Shown here: piece after piece, positions 33,192-41,500 of the stretch
How positions within the stretch are numbered: the first letter of the stretch is position 1
Layout: each line of letters begins with the position of its first letter
Origin: Oscillospiraceae bacterium
GTDB taxonomy: Bacteria > Bacillota_A > Clostridia > Oscillospirales > Oscillospiraceae
Reading direction: 5' to 3'
Assembly (NCBI GenBank): GCA_902786615.1
Contig: CADADE010000027.1
Coordinates: 1-64,000, forward strand
Length of the DNA stretch: 64,000 nt
Notes under the pieces: model-generated
Told to the model about the DNA's origin: nothing
Database searches by the model: none
What the model saw: only the letters and a program-made list of their open reading frames with translations
Translations under genes and position numbers: made by a program

Positions 33192-33949
33192 GTGGTGTCC
33201 GTCCCCTTTCGATAGCCCGTGGTGAAGTCCGGGGCATAGAGGCGGCTGCGCGCAGAATCGGCGGCAAGAAAGTCGCCCACCAGCACCAGCGCCGTTTTGC
33301 TGATCCCCGCCGCCCGCGCCGTCTCGGCGAGCTTTCCGAGCGGGCAGCGCAGGGTGTTTTCCTCCGGCCAGCTCGCCTTGTACACGATGGCGGCCGGGGT
33401 GTTTTCGGTATAGGCCCCCTTGAGCAGCGCGTCTTGCAGTTGCTCTATCATACCGGCCGAGAGAAAGAGCGCCATAGACGCGCCGTGGCGCGCAAGGGCT
33501 TCGACGCTCTCCCGCTCCGGCACCGGGGTGCGCCCCGCCATGCGGGTGAGAATCAAACTCTGGCTCAGGCCGGGCAGAGTGTATTCCGCGTTCAGGCTTG
33601 CCGCCGCGGCGCAGAAGCTGGACACGCCCGGCGTCACGTCATAGCGGATCGTGCGCTTATCCAGCGCCGCCATCTGCTCCCTGATCGCGCCGTAGAGGCT
33701 GGGGTCCCCGGTGTGCAGGCGGACGGTCGTCTCCCCCGCCGCCTCCGCCGCTTCGATCGCGGCAATCACCTGCTCGAGCGTCATTTCGGCGCTGTTTAAG
33801 ATGCGGCAGTCGGGCCGGCAGCGCGTGAGCAGGGCGGGGTTTACGAGGCTCCCCGCATAGATGACCTGATCGGCCCGCTCCAGAAGCGCGGCGCCGCGCA
33901 GAGTGATGAGATCCGGCGCGCCGGGCCCCGCGCCGACGAAATGTACCAT
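33188..33949 (-). CDS. cbiF: Cobalt-precorrin-4 C11-methyltransferase
   Basis: A 253-residue SAM-dependent methyltransferase and first gene of the operon. Family motifs: VHFVGAGPGAPDLITLRGA, YAGSLVNPALL, RLHTGDPSLYGAIREQM, YDVTPGVSSFCAAAASLNAEYTLP and MALFLSAGM. The ATG at 33949 follows GGGGGGA; this ribosome site lies right behind the riboswitch terminator at 33968-33997. It overlaps cbiET by 4 bases. Confidence 0.95.
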   Translation of the reverse strand: MVHFVGAGPGAPDLITLRGAALLERADQVIYAGSLVNPALLTRCRPDCRILNSAEMTLEQVIAAIEAAEAAGETTVRLHTGDPSLYGAIREQMAALDKRTIRYDVTPGVSSFCAAAASLNAEYTLPGLSQSLILTRMAGRTPVPERESVEALARHGASMALFLSAGMIEQLQDALLKGAYTENTPAAIVYKASWPEENTLRCPLGKLAETARAAGISKTALVLVGDFLAADSARSRLYAPDFTTGYRKGTDTT

Positions 33950-33967
33950 AAAAATTCCCCCCAGGAA

Positions 33968-33997
33968 AACAAAAAGACGCGCCCGAAAGGGCACGCC
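33968..33997 (-). terminator. Riboswitch-controlled terminator in the cobalamin operon leader
   Basis: On the minus strand GGCGTGCCC, a TTTC loop and GGGCGCGTC form a 9-pair stem (two G-U pairs), followed by TTTTTGTTTT. An alternative hairpin (CAGGCGCTCGCGCGCCTG, 34004-34021) is just upstream. The arrangement fits transcription attenuation when corrinoid is bound. Confidence 0.82.
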
Positions 33998-34044
33998 GAA
34001 CGGCAGGCGCGCGAGCGCCTGTGTATGCGTGCTTCCGGTTCCGG

Positions 34045-34175
34045 CAGAAGCGGCGCCCCTCCCCCATGTATCTGACTGATCCCCGTTTTACCGGGGCTTC
34101 ACAGTGACCGACTCGCCGGGATTTGCACCCGATTCCATGCTCCGCGGCTTTCGCGGACAGAGAGAGACGAACGAT
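34045..34175 (-). promoter_or_regulatory. Cobalamin riboswitch
   Basis: Read on the minus strand, the leader of cbiF carries the conserved core of the cobalamin riboswitch: GGAATCGGGTGCAAATCCCG (34117-34136), then CACTGTGA, a GCCCCGGTAAAACGGGG hairpin, and the B12-box-like AGTCAGATACATGGGGG (34063-34079). The spacing and order match the family. It lies between a promoter and a terminator, so it should repress the 22-gene operon when cobalamin is plentiful. The 5' stems are short, so the exact subclass is unclear. Confidence 0.86.
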
Positions 34176-34184
34176 ATTTTGTTT

Positions 34185-34213
34185 ATTATACAGCAAACGC
34201 TTCTATCTGTCAC
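34185..34213 (-). promoter_or_regulatory. Promoter of the cobalamin operon
   Basis: On the minus strand GTGACA (34208-34213) and TATAAT (34185-34190) are 17 bases apart. Transcription would start about ten bases before the riboswitch. Confidence 0.82.
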
Positions 34214-34232
34214 GCTTTTTCCCAAACAAATC

Positions 34233-34261
34233 TTGCAGGACGGGGAAAACTACGCTATACT
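34233..34261 (+). promoter_or_regulatory. Promoter of fbp
   Basis: TTGCAG (34233-34238) and TATACT (34256-34261) are 17 bases apart, 45 bases ahead of the fbp start. It diverges from the cobalamin promoter 20 bases away. Confidence 0.78.
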
Positions 34262-34306
34262 GAGAAGCGGAAAATTCAGCGAATACATCTTAAAAAGGAG
34301 CGGGGC

Positions 34307-36292
34307 ATGACGGATATGAAATTTGACGAAAAGACGCTGCGTTATCTCAAAACGCTCTCCCGCAGTTATCCCAACACCCAGGCGGTCACGACCGAGATCA
34401 TCAACCTCAGCGCCGTGCTGAACCTCCCCAAGGGCACTGAGCACTATATCAGCGACATTCACGGCGAATATCAGGGCCTGCGCCACATCCTGCGCAACGC
34501 CTCAGGCTCCGTGCGCCGCAAGATCGACCAGGCGCTGGGCGACTACGTCTCCACCGCCGACCGGGACGCGCTGGCAACCCTGATCTATTATCCCGAGCGC
34601 AAGCTGAGCCATATGCGCCACCACGGCCTATTGAATGCCGAGTGGTACACCATCACGCTCAAGCAGCTCATTGCCATCTGCAAGATCACCACCTCCAAAT
34701 ATACCCGCTCCAAGGTGCGGCGCATCCTGCCCAAGGAATACGAATACATCATCAGCGAGCTGATGACCACCGGCAGCAAGGACTTCAACAAAGAGGAGTA
34801 TTTCGAGCAGATCCTCCACAGCATTATCGAGACCGAAGCCGCCGACAGCTTCATCATCGCCATGTGCCATCTGGTGCAGGACTCCGTCATCGACCGCCTG
34901 CATGTGGTGGGCGATATCTACGACCGCGGCGACAGCCCCCATCTCGTGATGGACGAGCTGGAAAAGCAGCGCCACATCGACATTCAGTGGGGCAACCACG
35001 ACATCCTCTGGATGGGCGCGGCGGCGGGTAATCTCTGCTGCATTACCAACGCCGTGCGCATCTGCCTGCGCTACAACAACTATGACTTCATGGAGGGCGG
35101 CTACGGCATCAACATGCGCCCGCTGTCGCTGCTCGCCCTGGAAACCTACGCGGACGACCCCTGCACCCTCTTCATGCCGAAGAAGGGACCCCAGGACGCC
35201 GCCGACCCGCAGAATGACGAAGTGATCGCCAAGATGCACAAGGCCATCGCCGTCATCCAGTTCAAGATCGAGGGCCAGACCGCCAAGGCCCATCCCGAAT
35301 ATCGCATGGAGGACCGCCTGCTGCTGGACAAGCTGGATCTCGAGCGCGGCGTCGTGACGCTCGACGGGCAGGAATATCCCCTGCTGGACACGCGCTTTCC
35401 GACCATCGACCCGAAGGATCCCTACGCCCTCACGGCGGAGGAGCAGAGGGTGCTGGAGGGCCTGCAGCTCAGTTTTCTCAACTGCGAAAAGCTGCAGCAT
35501 CATGTGGATTTCCTGTATAAAAAGGGCGCGATGTACCGCTATTATAACGGCGTTCTCATGTTCCACGGCTGTATCCCCATGGAGCCGGACGGCAGCTTTA
35601 CGGAGCGGGAGATCTACGGCGTCGCCTGTCGGGGCCGCAGTCTCTTCGACCGCTGCGAGGAGCTGGTGCGCCAGGGCCGCTTCTCCAAGGACAAGTCGCT
35701 TCGTCAGCGCGGCGCGGACTTCATGTGGTATCTCTGGTGCGGCAGCAAGTCGCCCCTGTTCGGCAAGGACAAAATGGCCACCTTTGAGCGCTACTTCATT
35801 GCCGACAAAAAGACCCACAAGGAGACCTCCGATCCCTATTTCACCCTGGCCTACAACGCCGAGGGCTGCGAGCGCGTACTGGAGGAGTTCGGCATCACAG
35901 ACCCCGACGCCGTGATCGTGAACGGCCACATCCCCGTGAAGATCCGCAAGGGGGAGAGCCCCATCAAGGTGCCCGAAAAGCTCCTGATCATCGACGGCGG
36001 CATGTCCAAGGCCTATCAGTCGGTGACGGGCATCGCGGGGTATTCGCTGGTCTCGAACTCCCACCTGATGTATCTTTCGGAGCACGAGCCCTTTGCCTCC
36101 GCCGAGGATATGATCCACAATAACCGCGACATGGAGTCCAGGATCATCCCGGTCAAGACCTACGCAAAGCGCGTCACCATCGCCGACACCGACGACGGGC
36201 GCGAGATCGCCGCGCAGATCGAGGATCTCAAGCTGCTGCGGGAGGCTTACCGCACGGGCGCGGTCAAGCAGGACAAGGCCAGCGACACCTGA
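34307..36292 (+). CDS. fbp: Fructose-1,6-bisphosphatase class III
   Basis: A 661-residue gluconeogenic phosphatase of the Firmicutes class, unrelated to the class I enzymes and built on a calcineurin-type phosphoesterase fold. Metal-site motifs: YISDIHGEYQGLRHIL (about 47-62), VVGDIYDRGDSPH, IQWGNHDILWMG, and the late IVNGHIPVKIRKGE. The length is normal for the class. AAGGAGCGG precedes the ATG. It is followed after 64 bases by the glycosyltransferase gene, with a hairpin between. Confidence 0.96.
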   Translation: MTDMKFDEKTLRYLKTLSRSYPNTQAVTTEIINLSAVLNLPKGTEHYISDIHGEYQGLRHILRNASGSVRRKIDQALGDYVSTADRDALATLIYYPERKLSHMRHHGLLNAEWYTITLKQLIAICKITTSKYTRSKVRRILPKEYEYIISELMTTGSKDFNKEEYFEQILHSIIETEAADSFIIAMCHLVQDSVIDRLHVVGDIYDRGDSPHLVMDELEKQRHIDIQWGNHDILWMGAAAGNLCCITNAVRICLRYNNYDFMEGGYGINMRPLSLLALETYADDPCTLFMPKKGPQDAADPQNDEVIAKMHKAIAVIQFKIEGQTAKAHPEYRMEDRLLLDKLDLERGVVTLDGQEYPLLDTRFPTIDPKDPYALTAEEQRVLEGLQLSFLNCEKLQHHVDFLYKKGAMYRYYNGVLMFHGCIPMEPDGSFTEREIYGVACRGRSLFDRCEELVRQGRFSKDKSLRQRGADFMWYLWCGSKSPLFGKDKMATFERYFIADKKTHKETSDPYFTLAYNAEGCERVLEEFGITDPDAVIVNGHIPVKIRKGESPIKVPEKLLIIDGGMSKAYQSVTGIAGYSLVSNSHLMYLSEHEPFASAEDMIHNNRDMESRIIPVKTYAKRVTIADTDDGREIAAQIEDLKLLREAYRTGAVKQDKASDT

Positions 36293-36306
36293 TTTTTAAA
36301 AAGTGA

Positions 36307-36335
36307 ACCGGGCGAGGGTACACGCTTCGCCCGGT
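36307..36335 (+). repeat. Hairpin between fbp and the glycosyltransferase gene
   Basis: ACCGGGCGA (36307-36315) pairs with TCGCCCGGT (36327-36335). No T run follows, so it may reduce but not end read-through into the next gene. Confidence 0.55.
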
Positions 36336-36356
36336 GTATCATGCAAGGAGTAAACC

Positions 36357-37817
36357 ATGTCTGAAAACCTGAACATCTGTCTCGTCAACGATTCCTTCCC
36401 GCCGGAGATCGACGGGGTGGCCAACGCCGTCACCAACTACGCCGATATCATCACCCGCTGCCATGGAAAGGCCACGGTCGTCACGCCCGCCAACAGCAGG
36501 GCCGACGATTCGGTTTTCGCTTTTCCCGTGCTGCGCTATCCCAGCGTGGACCTGACCAATATGGTGGGCTATCACGCGGGCTTTCCCTTCTCGCCGGAGG
36601 TACAGAAAAAGCTGATGGCGGAGGGCTTCGATCTCATTCACAGCCACTGTCCCATCACCTCCACCATGCTGGCCCGCTCCCTGCGCGACAGGATCAACGT
36701 GCCCATTGTGATGACCTACCACACCAAGTTTGACATCGACATCGCCAACGCCATCTCCAGCAAGCTCCTGCAGGAGGAGGCCAAGCGCCTGCTCGCGGAG
36801 AACATCAGCGCCTGCGACGAGGTATGGACGGTCAGCCACGGTGCGGGGGAAAATCTGCGCTCCCTGGGCTACAAGGGCGATTATCTCGTTATGCCGAACG
36901 GCGTGGACTTTCCCAAGGGGCGGGCGGAGGACAGCCTGATCGCGGAGGTGACCGGCGATTACGATCTGCCCGCGGGCGTACCGGTGTTTCTCTTCGTCGG
37001 GCGCATGATGTGGTACAAGGGTATCCGCATCATCCTCGACGCGCTGCAGCGTCTGCGCGAGGCGGGACAGGATTTCCGCATGGTCTTTGTCGGAGGCGGC
37101 AACGACAAGGAGGAGATCGTGGCCTATGCCAAAAAGCTGGGGCTCACGGATCGTGTCTTCTTTTCCGAGCCCATCCATGACCGCAGCCGCATCCGCGCCT
37201 GGTACTGCCGGGCTGATCTCTTTCTCTTCCCCTCCACCTTCGACACCAACGGCCTTGTGGTGCGCGAGGCGGCGGCCTGCTCGCTGGCAAGCGTCCTGAT
37301 TGCGGGAAGCTGCGCGGCAGAGGATGTGGAGGACGGCGTCACGGGCTTTCTCATCGAGGAAAACGCGGACAGTATGGCTGCAAAGCTCCGGGAGCTTTGT
37401 GGGAAGCTCGACGCGGTCAGGGCCGTCGGCGAAGGCGCGCTGCAAAAGCTCTACATCTCCTGGGATGAAGCGGTCGCCAACGCCTGCCGCCGTTATGAGA
37501 CGGTGGTCGAGAACTACCGCCGCGGTCTGTACCCCCGGCACACGAGCCTTACAGAGGAGCTCATCCACAAGATCGCCGCGAGCATGGACGGCTACAACCG
37601 CAGCCGCGACTTTCAGAAGGCCACCGTGCAGACGCTGCTGGACAACTCCCGCAAGCTGTACGGCCAGTTGATGACAGAGGGCCAGAAGCGCCTGACAGAT
37701 ATCCAGGAAGCGCAAAACCGCAGCAGCGTCGATCTGCTGGCCGAGGAAGATCTGCACACCGCCGAGCTCATGAAAAAATTCGACGAGCTGACCTGGTTCC
37801 TTGACAGATTTATGTAA
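36357..37817 (+). CDS. Family 4 glycosyltransferase (GT-B)
   Basis: A 486-residue nucleotide-sugar glycosyltransferase. The N-terminal half has NDSFPPEIDGVANAVTNYA and HSHCPITSTMLAR; the C-terminal half has VFLFVGRMMWYKGI, VFVGGGNDKEEIV and the E-x7-E region FPSTFDTNGLVVREAAAC. These resemble diacylglycerol glucosyltransferases that make membrane glycolipids, so a lipid acceptor is plausible but unproven. Residues about 395-486 form an extra helical extension rich in charged residues. GCAAGGAG lies before the start. Possibly co-transcribed with fbp. Confidence 0.88.
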   Translation: MSENLNICLVNDSFPPEIDGVANAVTNYADIITRCHGKATVVTPANSRADDSVFAFPVLRYPSVDLTNMVGYHAGFPFSPEVQKKLMAEGFDLIHSHCPITSTMLARSLRDRINVPIVMTYHTKFDIDIANAISSKLLQEEAKRLLAENISACDEVWTVSHGAGENLRSLGYKGDYLVMPNGVDFPKGRAEDSLIAEVTGDYDLPAGVPVFLFVGRMMWYKGIRIILDALQRLREAGQDFRMVFVGGGNDKEEIVAYAKKLGLTDRVFFSEPIHDRSRIRAWYCRADLFLFPSTFDTNGLVVREAAACSLASVLIAGSCAAEDVEDGVTGFLIEENADSMAAKLRELCGKLDAVRAVGEGALQKLYISWDEAVANACRRYETVVENYRRGLYPRHTSLTEELIHKIAASMDGYNRSRDFQKATVQTLLDNSRKLYGQLMTEGQKRLTDIQEAQNRSSVDLLAEEDLHTAELMKKFDELTWFLDRFM

Positions 37818-37836
37818 ACTATATTATGTTAATTTT

Positions 37837-37862
37837 AGAGCCGTCTTCAGACGGCTCTGTTT
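37837..37862 (+). terminator. Intrinsic terminator after the glycosyltransferase gene
   Basis: AGAGCCGTC (37837-37845) pairs with GACGGCTCT (37850-37858), followed by GTTTTG. Confidence 0.82.
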
Positions 37863-37868
37863 TGTTGT

Positions 37869-38129
37869 CTATTCTTCCGTCCGGACTCCCTTATACTTGC
37901 GCCGGGTGGCAAGGCCGCCGCGAATATGCCGCTCGGCCTTGTTGAGATCCAGCAGCGCGCGCACCTGCCGGTACAGCCCCGGATTCACATGCGGCAGGCG
38001 CTCGGTCAGATCCTTGTGTACGGTGGATTTTGATACGCCGAATTTCTTTGCGGCGGCGCGGACGGTGCACCGCTTTTCGATGATGTACACGGCCAGATCG
38101 CAGGCCCGCTCCTCTAAGCTTTGTCGCAC
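37869..38129 (-). CDS. spoIIID: Sporulation transcriptional regulator SpoIIID
   Basis: An 86-residue DNA-binding protein that switches mother-cell gene expression after sigma-E. The helix-turn-helix RAAAKKFGVSKSTVHKDLTERL (about 24-45) and the C-terminal basic helix NKAERHIRGGLATRRKYKG are nearly identical to the family. The GTG at 38129 follows GGGGAG eight bases upstream. It shows that this organism, or its recent ancestor, could form endospores. It stands alone. Confidence 0.96.
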   Translation of the reverse strand: MRQSLEERACDLAVYIIEKRCTVRAAAKKFGVSKSTVHKDLTERLPHVNPGLYRQVRALLDLNKAERHIRGGLATRRKYKGVRTEE

Positions 38130-38295
38130 TCACACCACTCCCCTGCGCGGCGTAAAATCCGCCGCACGTTCTCTGGGTCATGTATATGTGCGGGGCAGGG
38201 CGGTTTAGCACTTTAACAGCATCTTCAAAATAGCGGAAGCCCCTTGGACGAATCCGCAGAGCTTCCGAAGGAAGAAAAAGGGGAAACAATTATTC

Positions 38296-38432
38296 ATGGG
38301 TATCGGCTTTAATCAGCTTCTAAGCTCCCTTTGCGAAAGGGAGCTGTCACAGCCGATCTCCCGCGAGGCTGTGACTGAGGGATCGGCCGAGCTGGTCAGA
38401 TTTGGGACTTGCTGCGTTAAGCCGATACGCAT
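38296..38432. repeat. Dispersed palindromic repeat, copy C (shortened)
   Basis: A 137-base copy. It begins ATGGGTATCGGCTTTAATCA and ends GCTGCGTTAAGCCGATACGCAT-like; the first hairpins are almost identical to copy A (CTCCCTTTGCGAAAGGGAG, the GTCACAGCC arm and GAGGGATCGGCC), but the 3' third with GGCCTTCGGCC is missing. Confidence 0.75.
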
Positions 38433-38599
38433 GTAATTATTTCTTATTTCCCCGTTTTTTCTTGCTGAATACAGAATATCCTAATTTTCTGTCCTTGTCC
38501 AATACATGATTTTTGCGTATCCTATCAAGAAATTTTATTCTCGCTTTCCGTTTTGGCATTGTTTACAAAACTGACCTGTGCTTTTTGGCGACAGCGCAC

Positions 38600-38639
38600 C
38601 AAAAACAGCGGAGACCGCAGTTGAAGTGGTCTCCGCTGT
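38600..38639 (-). terminator. Intrinsic terminator of the fumC-malic enzyme operon
   Basis: A perfect 12-base stem, ACAGCGGAGACC (38605-38616) with its inverse (38628-38639), followed on the minus strand by TTTTTGG. Confidence 0.88.
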
Positions 38640-38687
38640 CAGTTTTTTATAGCTTATCTGATGCTATCTTTCAATTGAAAATCTGGT

Positions 38688-39863
38688 TCAGATCCTTGCA
38701 ACACCGCTGGCACGGGCTGCCTCGGCGGTCGCCCTGGCTACCGCGTCCTTCACGCGCGGGTCAAAGGCTTTGGGCAGGATATAATCGGCGCTGAGCTCTT
38801 CATCGCTCACAAGCCCCGCGATGGCGGAAGCTGCAGCCAGCTTCATGGCGTCGTTGATGTCACTTGCGCGCACGTCCAGCGCGCCGCGGAAGATGCCGGG
38901 GAAGCAGAGGACGTTGTTGACCTGGTTGGGGTAGTCGGAGCGCCCGGTGCAGACCACCGCCGCGCCGCCCGCCCTGGCGTCCTCAGGGAAGATTTCCGGC
39001 GTGGGATTGGCGCAGGCAAAGATGATCGCGTCGCGGTTCATGGTCTTCACCATATCGGTGGTCACCGCGCCGGGAGCGGAGACGCCGATGAACACGTCCG
39101 CGCCCCGGATCACTTCCAAAAGGCTTCCCTTGCGGAGCTGGGGATTGGTGATCTCCGCGATTTCCTGCTTGGCGGGGTTCATGTGGTCGGCGCGGCCGTT
39201 CCAGATCGCGCCGCAGCGGTCGCAGAGAGTCACGTCGGAAGCGCCCGCCGTGATGAGGAGCCTGGTGATGGCGGTCGCCGCAGCGCCCGCGCCGTTGAGG
39301 ACGATGCGGACCTCGCTGAGCTCCTTGCCCACGAGCCTGAGGGCGTTGGTCAGGCCCGCCAGGGTAATGACGGCAGTGCCGTGCTGATCGTCGTGGAAGA
39401 TGGGGATGTCGCAGCACTCCTTGAGTCTGCGCTCGATTTCAAAGCAGCGGGGCGCGGAGATATCCTCGAGGTTCACGCCGCCGAAGCTGCCCGCGAGCAG
39501 GCGTACGGTGTTGACGATCTCGTCCACGTCGTGGCTTCTGACGCACAGGGGGATCGCGTCCACATCGCCGAAGGCCTTGAAGAGAACGCACTTACCCTCC
39601 ATGACGGGCATGCCCGCCTCGGGACCGATGTCGCCGAGGCCGAGCACGGCGCTGCCGTCGGTGACGACGGCGACGGTGTTCCAGCGGCGGGTCAGCGCAT
39701 AGCTCTTGTCCACGTCCTTCTGAATCTCAAGGCACGGCGCGGCGACGCCGGGGGTATAGGCAAGGCTCAGGGCCTCGGCGGAATCGACCGCGGCGCGGTT
39801 GACCATTTCGAGCTTGCCCTTCCATTCGTAGTGCAGGCGCAGGGATTCCTTCGCGTAATCCAT
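38688..39863 (-). CDS. NAD(P)-dependent malic enzyme
   Basis: A 391-residue short-form malic enzyme that oxidatively decarboxylates malate to pyruvate. Motifs: SLAYTPGVAAPCLEI with the catalytic tyrosine, VTDGSAVLGLGDIGPEAGMPVMEGK, FHDDQHGTAVITLAGL, the NAD loop VLNGAGAAATAI, and FACANPTPEI. AAGGAGAAACAAG precedes the start. It lies 12 bases after fumC, so fumarate could be taken to malate and pyruvate by one operon. NAD or NADP preference cannot be told. Confidence 0.94.
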   Translation of the reverse strand: MDYAKESLRLHYEWKGKLEMVNRAAVDSAEALSLAYTPGVAAPCLEIQKDVDKSYALTRRWNTVAVVTDGSAVLGLGDIGPEAGMPVMEGKCVLFKAFGDVDAIPLCVRSHDVDEIVNTVRLLAGSFGGVNLEDISAPRCFEIERRLKECCDIPIFHDDQHGTAVITLAGLTNALRLVGKELSEVRIVLNGAGAAATAITRLLITAGASDVTLCDRCGAIWNGRADHMNPAKQEIAEITNPQLRKGSLLEVIRGADVFIGVSAPGAVTTDMVKTMNRDAIIFACANPTPEIFPEDARAGGAAVVCTGRSDYPNQVNNVLCFPGIFRGALDVRASDINDAMKLAAASAIAGLVSDEELSADYILPKAFDPRVKDAVARATAEAARASGVARI

Positions 39864-39875
39864 CTTGTTTCTCCT

Positions 39876-41252
39876 TTATATCATTTGTTCCGGGTGAAAG
39901 ACTTCGTCAAAACGCTCGGTCGTCAGAAAGCCCAGCTTTACGCAGGCGTCCTTCAGACTGATGTTTTCGCTCAAGGCAAGCTTCGCGGTTTTCGCCGCAT
40001 TCTCATAGCCGATACAGGGGTTCAGTGCGGTGACAAGCATCAAGGAGTTGTGCAGGTTCTGATGCATCTTCTCCCGGTTCGCCCGGATGCCGACGGCGCA
40101 GTTTGCGTTGAAGGCGCGGATGGACTCCGAGAGCAGGCGGGTCGATTGCAGGAAATTATAGGCGATGACGGGTAAGAACACGTTCAGCTCGAAGTTGCCC
40201 TGCGAGGCGGCGATACCGACGGCGGTGTCGTTGCCCATGACCTGCACCGCCACCATGGTGACCTGTTCGCACTGGGTAGGGTTTACCTTGCCGGGCATAA
40301 TGGAGCTGCCGGGCTCGTTTGCGGGAATCGTGATCTCCCCGAGACCGCAGCGGGGCCCGGAGGCAAGCCAGCGCACATCGTTTGCGATCTTCATCATGTC
40401 GCACGCCATAGCCTTGACCGCGCCGTGGGCGAAAACCAGCTCGTCCCGGGAGGAAAGCGCGTGGAACTTATTTCCTGCCGTCACAAAGGGCTTGCCGGTC
40501 AGCGCCGCGATTTCGGCGGCGGCGCGTTGCGCGAAGCCCGCAGGGGCGTTCAGTCCCGTACCCACGGCAGTTCCGCCGATGGCCAGCCCGTACAGCGGCT
40601 GCAGGGCAAGCCGGATCATTTCGCAATCTCGCTCGAGGGAGGTCCGCCAGCCGCTGATCTCCTGGGAGAAGGCGATGGGCACCGCGTCCTGCAAATGGGT
40701 GCGCCCGCACTTGACCACGCCCTCATGCATTGCCTCAAGTCCTTTGAAGGTTTCGATCAGTTCCTCCGCTGCGGGCAGAAGCCGGTCCTCCAGACTCAGC
40801 ACCGCCGCGATGTGCAGGGCGGCGGGGAAGGTATCGTTGGAGGACTGGCTCATATTCACGTCGTCGTTCGGATGGCAAAGGCGCTCACCCGCGAGCTCGT
40901 TTGCGCGGTTTGCGATGACCTCGTTTGCGTTCATATTGGACTGGGTGCCGGAGCCGGTCTGCCACACCACCAGTGGAAAATGCTCGTTCAGCGCGCCGCT
41001 TGCGACCTCGGCGGCAGCCTGTTCAATGACGGCGCATTTGGCGTCAGTCATCTTCTCGGGCCTGAGCGCGTGATTTGCCCGCGCCGCCGCCTGCTTTAGG
41101 ATGCCGAAGGCGCTGGTGATCTCCCGCGGCATGGTTTCGATCCCCACGCCGATGGGGAAGTTTTCACGGCTGCGCTGGGTCTGCGCGCCCCAGTATTTCC
41201 CGGCGGGCACTTTGACCTCGCCCATGGAATCATGTTCGATCCTGTATTCCAT
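39876..41252 (-). CDS. fumC: Fumarate hydratase class II
   Basis: A 458-residue fumarase that interconverts fumarate and malate. Signatures: RSRENFPIG, SSNDTFPAALHIAA, KCGRTHLQDAVPI and the superfamily motif GSSIMPGKVNPTQCEQ. The length is normal. GAGGGATTTCA precedes the start. It shares a divergent region with the dicarboxylate symporter. Confidence 0.96.
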   Translation of the reverse strand: MEYRIEHDSMGEVKVPAGKYWGAQTQRSRENFPIGVGIETMPREITSAFGILKQAAARANHALRPEKMTDAKCAVIEQAAAEVASGALNEHFPLVVWQTGSGTQSNMNANEVIANRANELAGERLCHPNDDVNMSQSSNDTFPAALHIAAVLSLEDRLLPAAEELIETFKGLEAMHEGVVKCGRTHLQDAVPIAFSQEISGWRTSLERDCEMIRLALQPLYGLAIGGTAVGTGLNAPAGFAQRAAAEIAALTGKPFVTAGNKFHALSSRDELVFAHGAVKAMACDMMKIANDVRWLASGPRCGLGEITIPANEPGSSIMPGKVNPTQCEQVTMVAVQVMGNDTAVGIAASQGNFELNVFLPVIAYNFLQSTRLLSESIRAFNANCAVGIRANREKMHQNLHNSLMLVTALNPCIGYENAAKTAKLALSENISLKDACVKLGFLTTERFDEVFHPEQMI

Positions 41253-41285
41253 TGAAATCCCTCATTTCAGATTCAGCATGGTGTT

Positions 41286-41314
41286 ATTGTATCATAGCGG
41301 CTCTTTCCTGTCCA
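41286..41314 (-). promoter_or_regulatory. Promoter of fumC and malic enzyme
   Basis: On the minus strand TGGACA (41309-41314) and TACAAT (41286-41291) are 17 bases apart. Confidence 0.72.
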
Positions 41315-41425
41315 ATGAGGAATCAGTGCCGCACGACTCTTTTCGGCTCTCGTCGTCTGCGTGCCGAATTGCAGTTTTCTTTTCCGCATTTTCAACAAAT
41401 TATCAGTGCATCATTCATTTTATTC

Positions 41426-41454
41426 TGGACATTTTGCTTCTGTTATTGTATTCT
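41426..41454 (+). promoter_or_regulatory. Promoter of the dicarboxylate symporter gene
   Basis: TGGACA (41426-41431) and TATTCT (41449-41454) are 17 bases apart, 46 bases ahead of the start; it diverges from the fumC promoter. Confidence 0.6.
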
Positions 41455-41500
41455 TATAGTGTACATCTTCGGAATACTATTCAGAAAGGAAGCTGATCCC

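Larger units (their letters stand above)
38130..38687. other. Non-coding gap with repeat copy C and a terminator
   Basis: No gene is supported in these 558 bases. They contain the spoIIID upstream region, repeat copy C (38296-38432), an A/T-rich stretch 38433-38600 in which I see nothing definite, and the malic enzyme terminator. Confidence 0.6.

Noticed and set aside
34628..36118. 496-codon minus-strand open frame opposite fbp
   Set aside because: fbp on the plus strand is complete with metal-site motifs; the antisense frame has none.
36339..37757. 472-codon minus-strand open frame opposite the glycosyltransferase
   Set aside because: The plus strand has the GT-B motifs, a Shine-Dalgarno and a terminator; the antisense frame has no motif.
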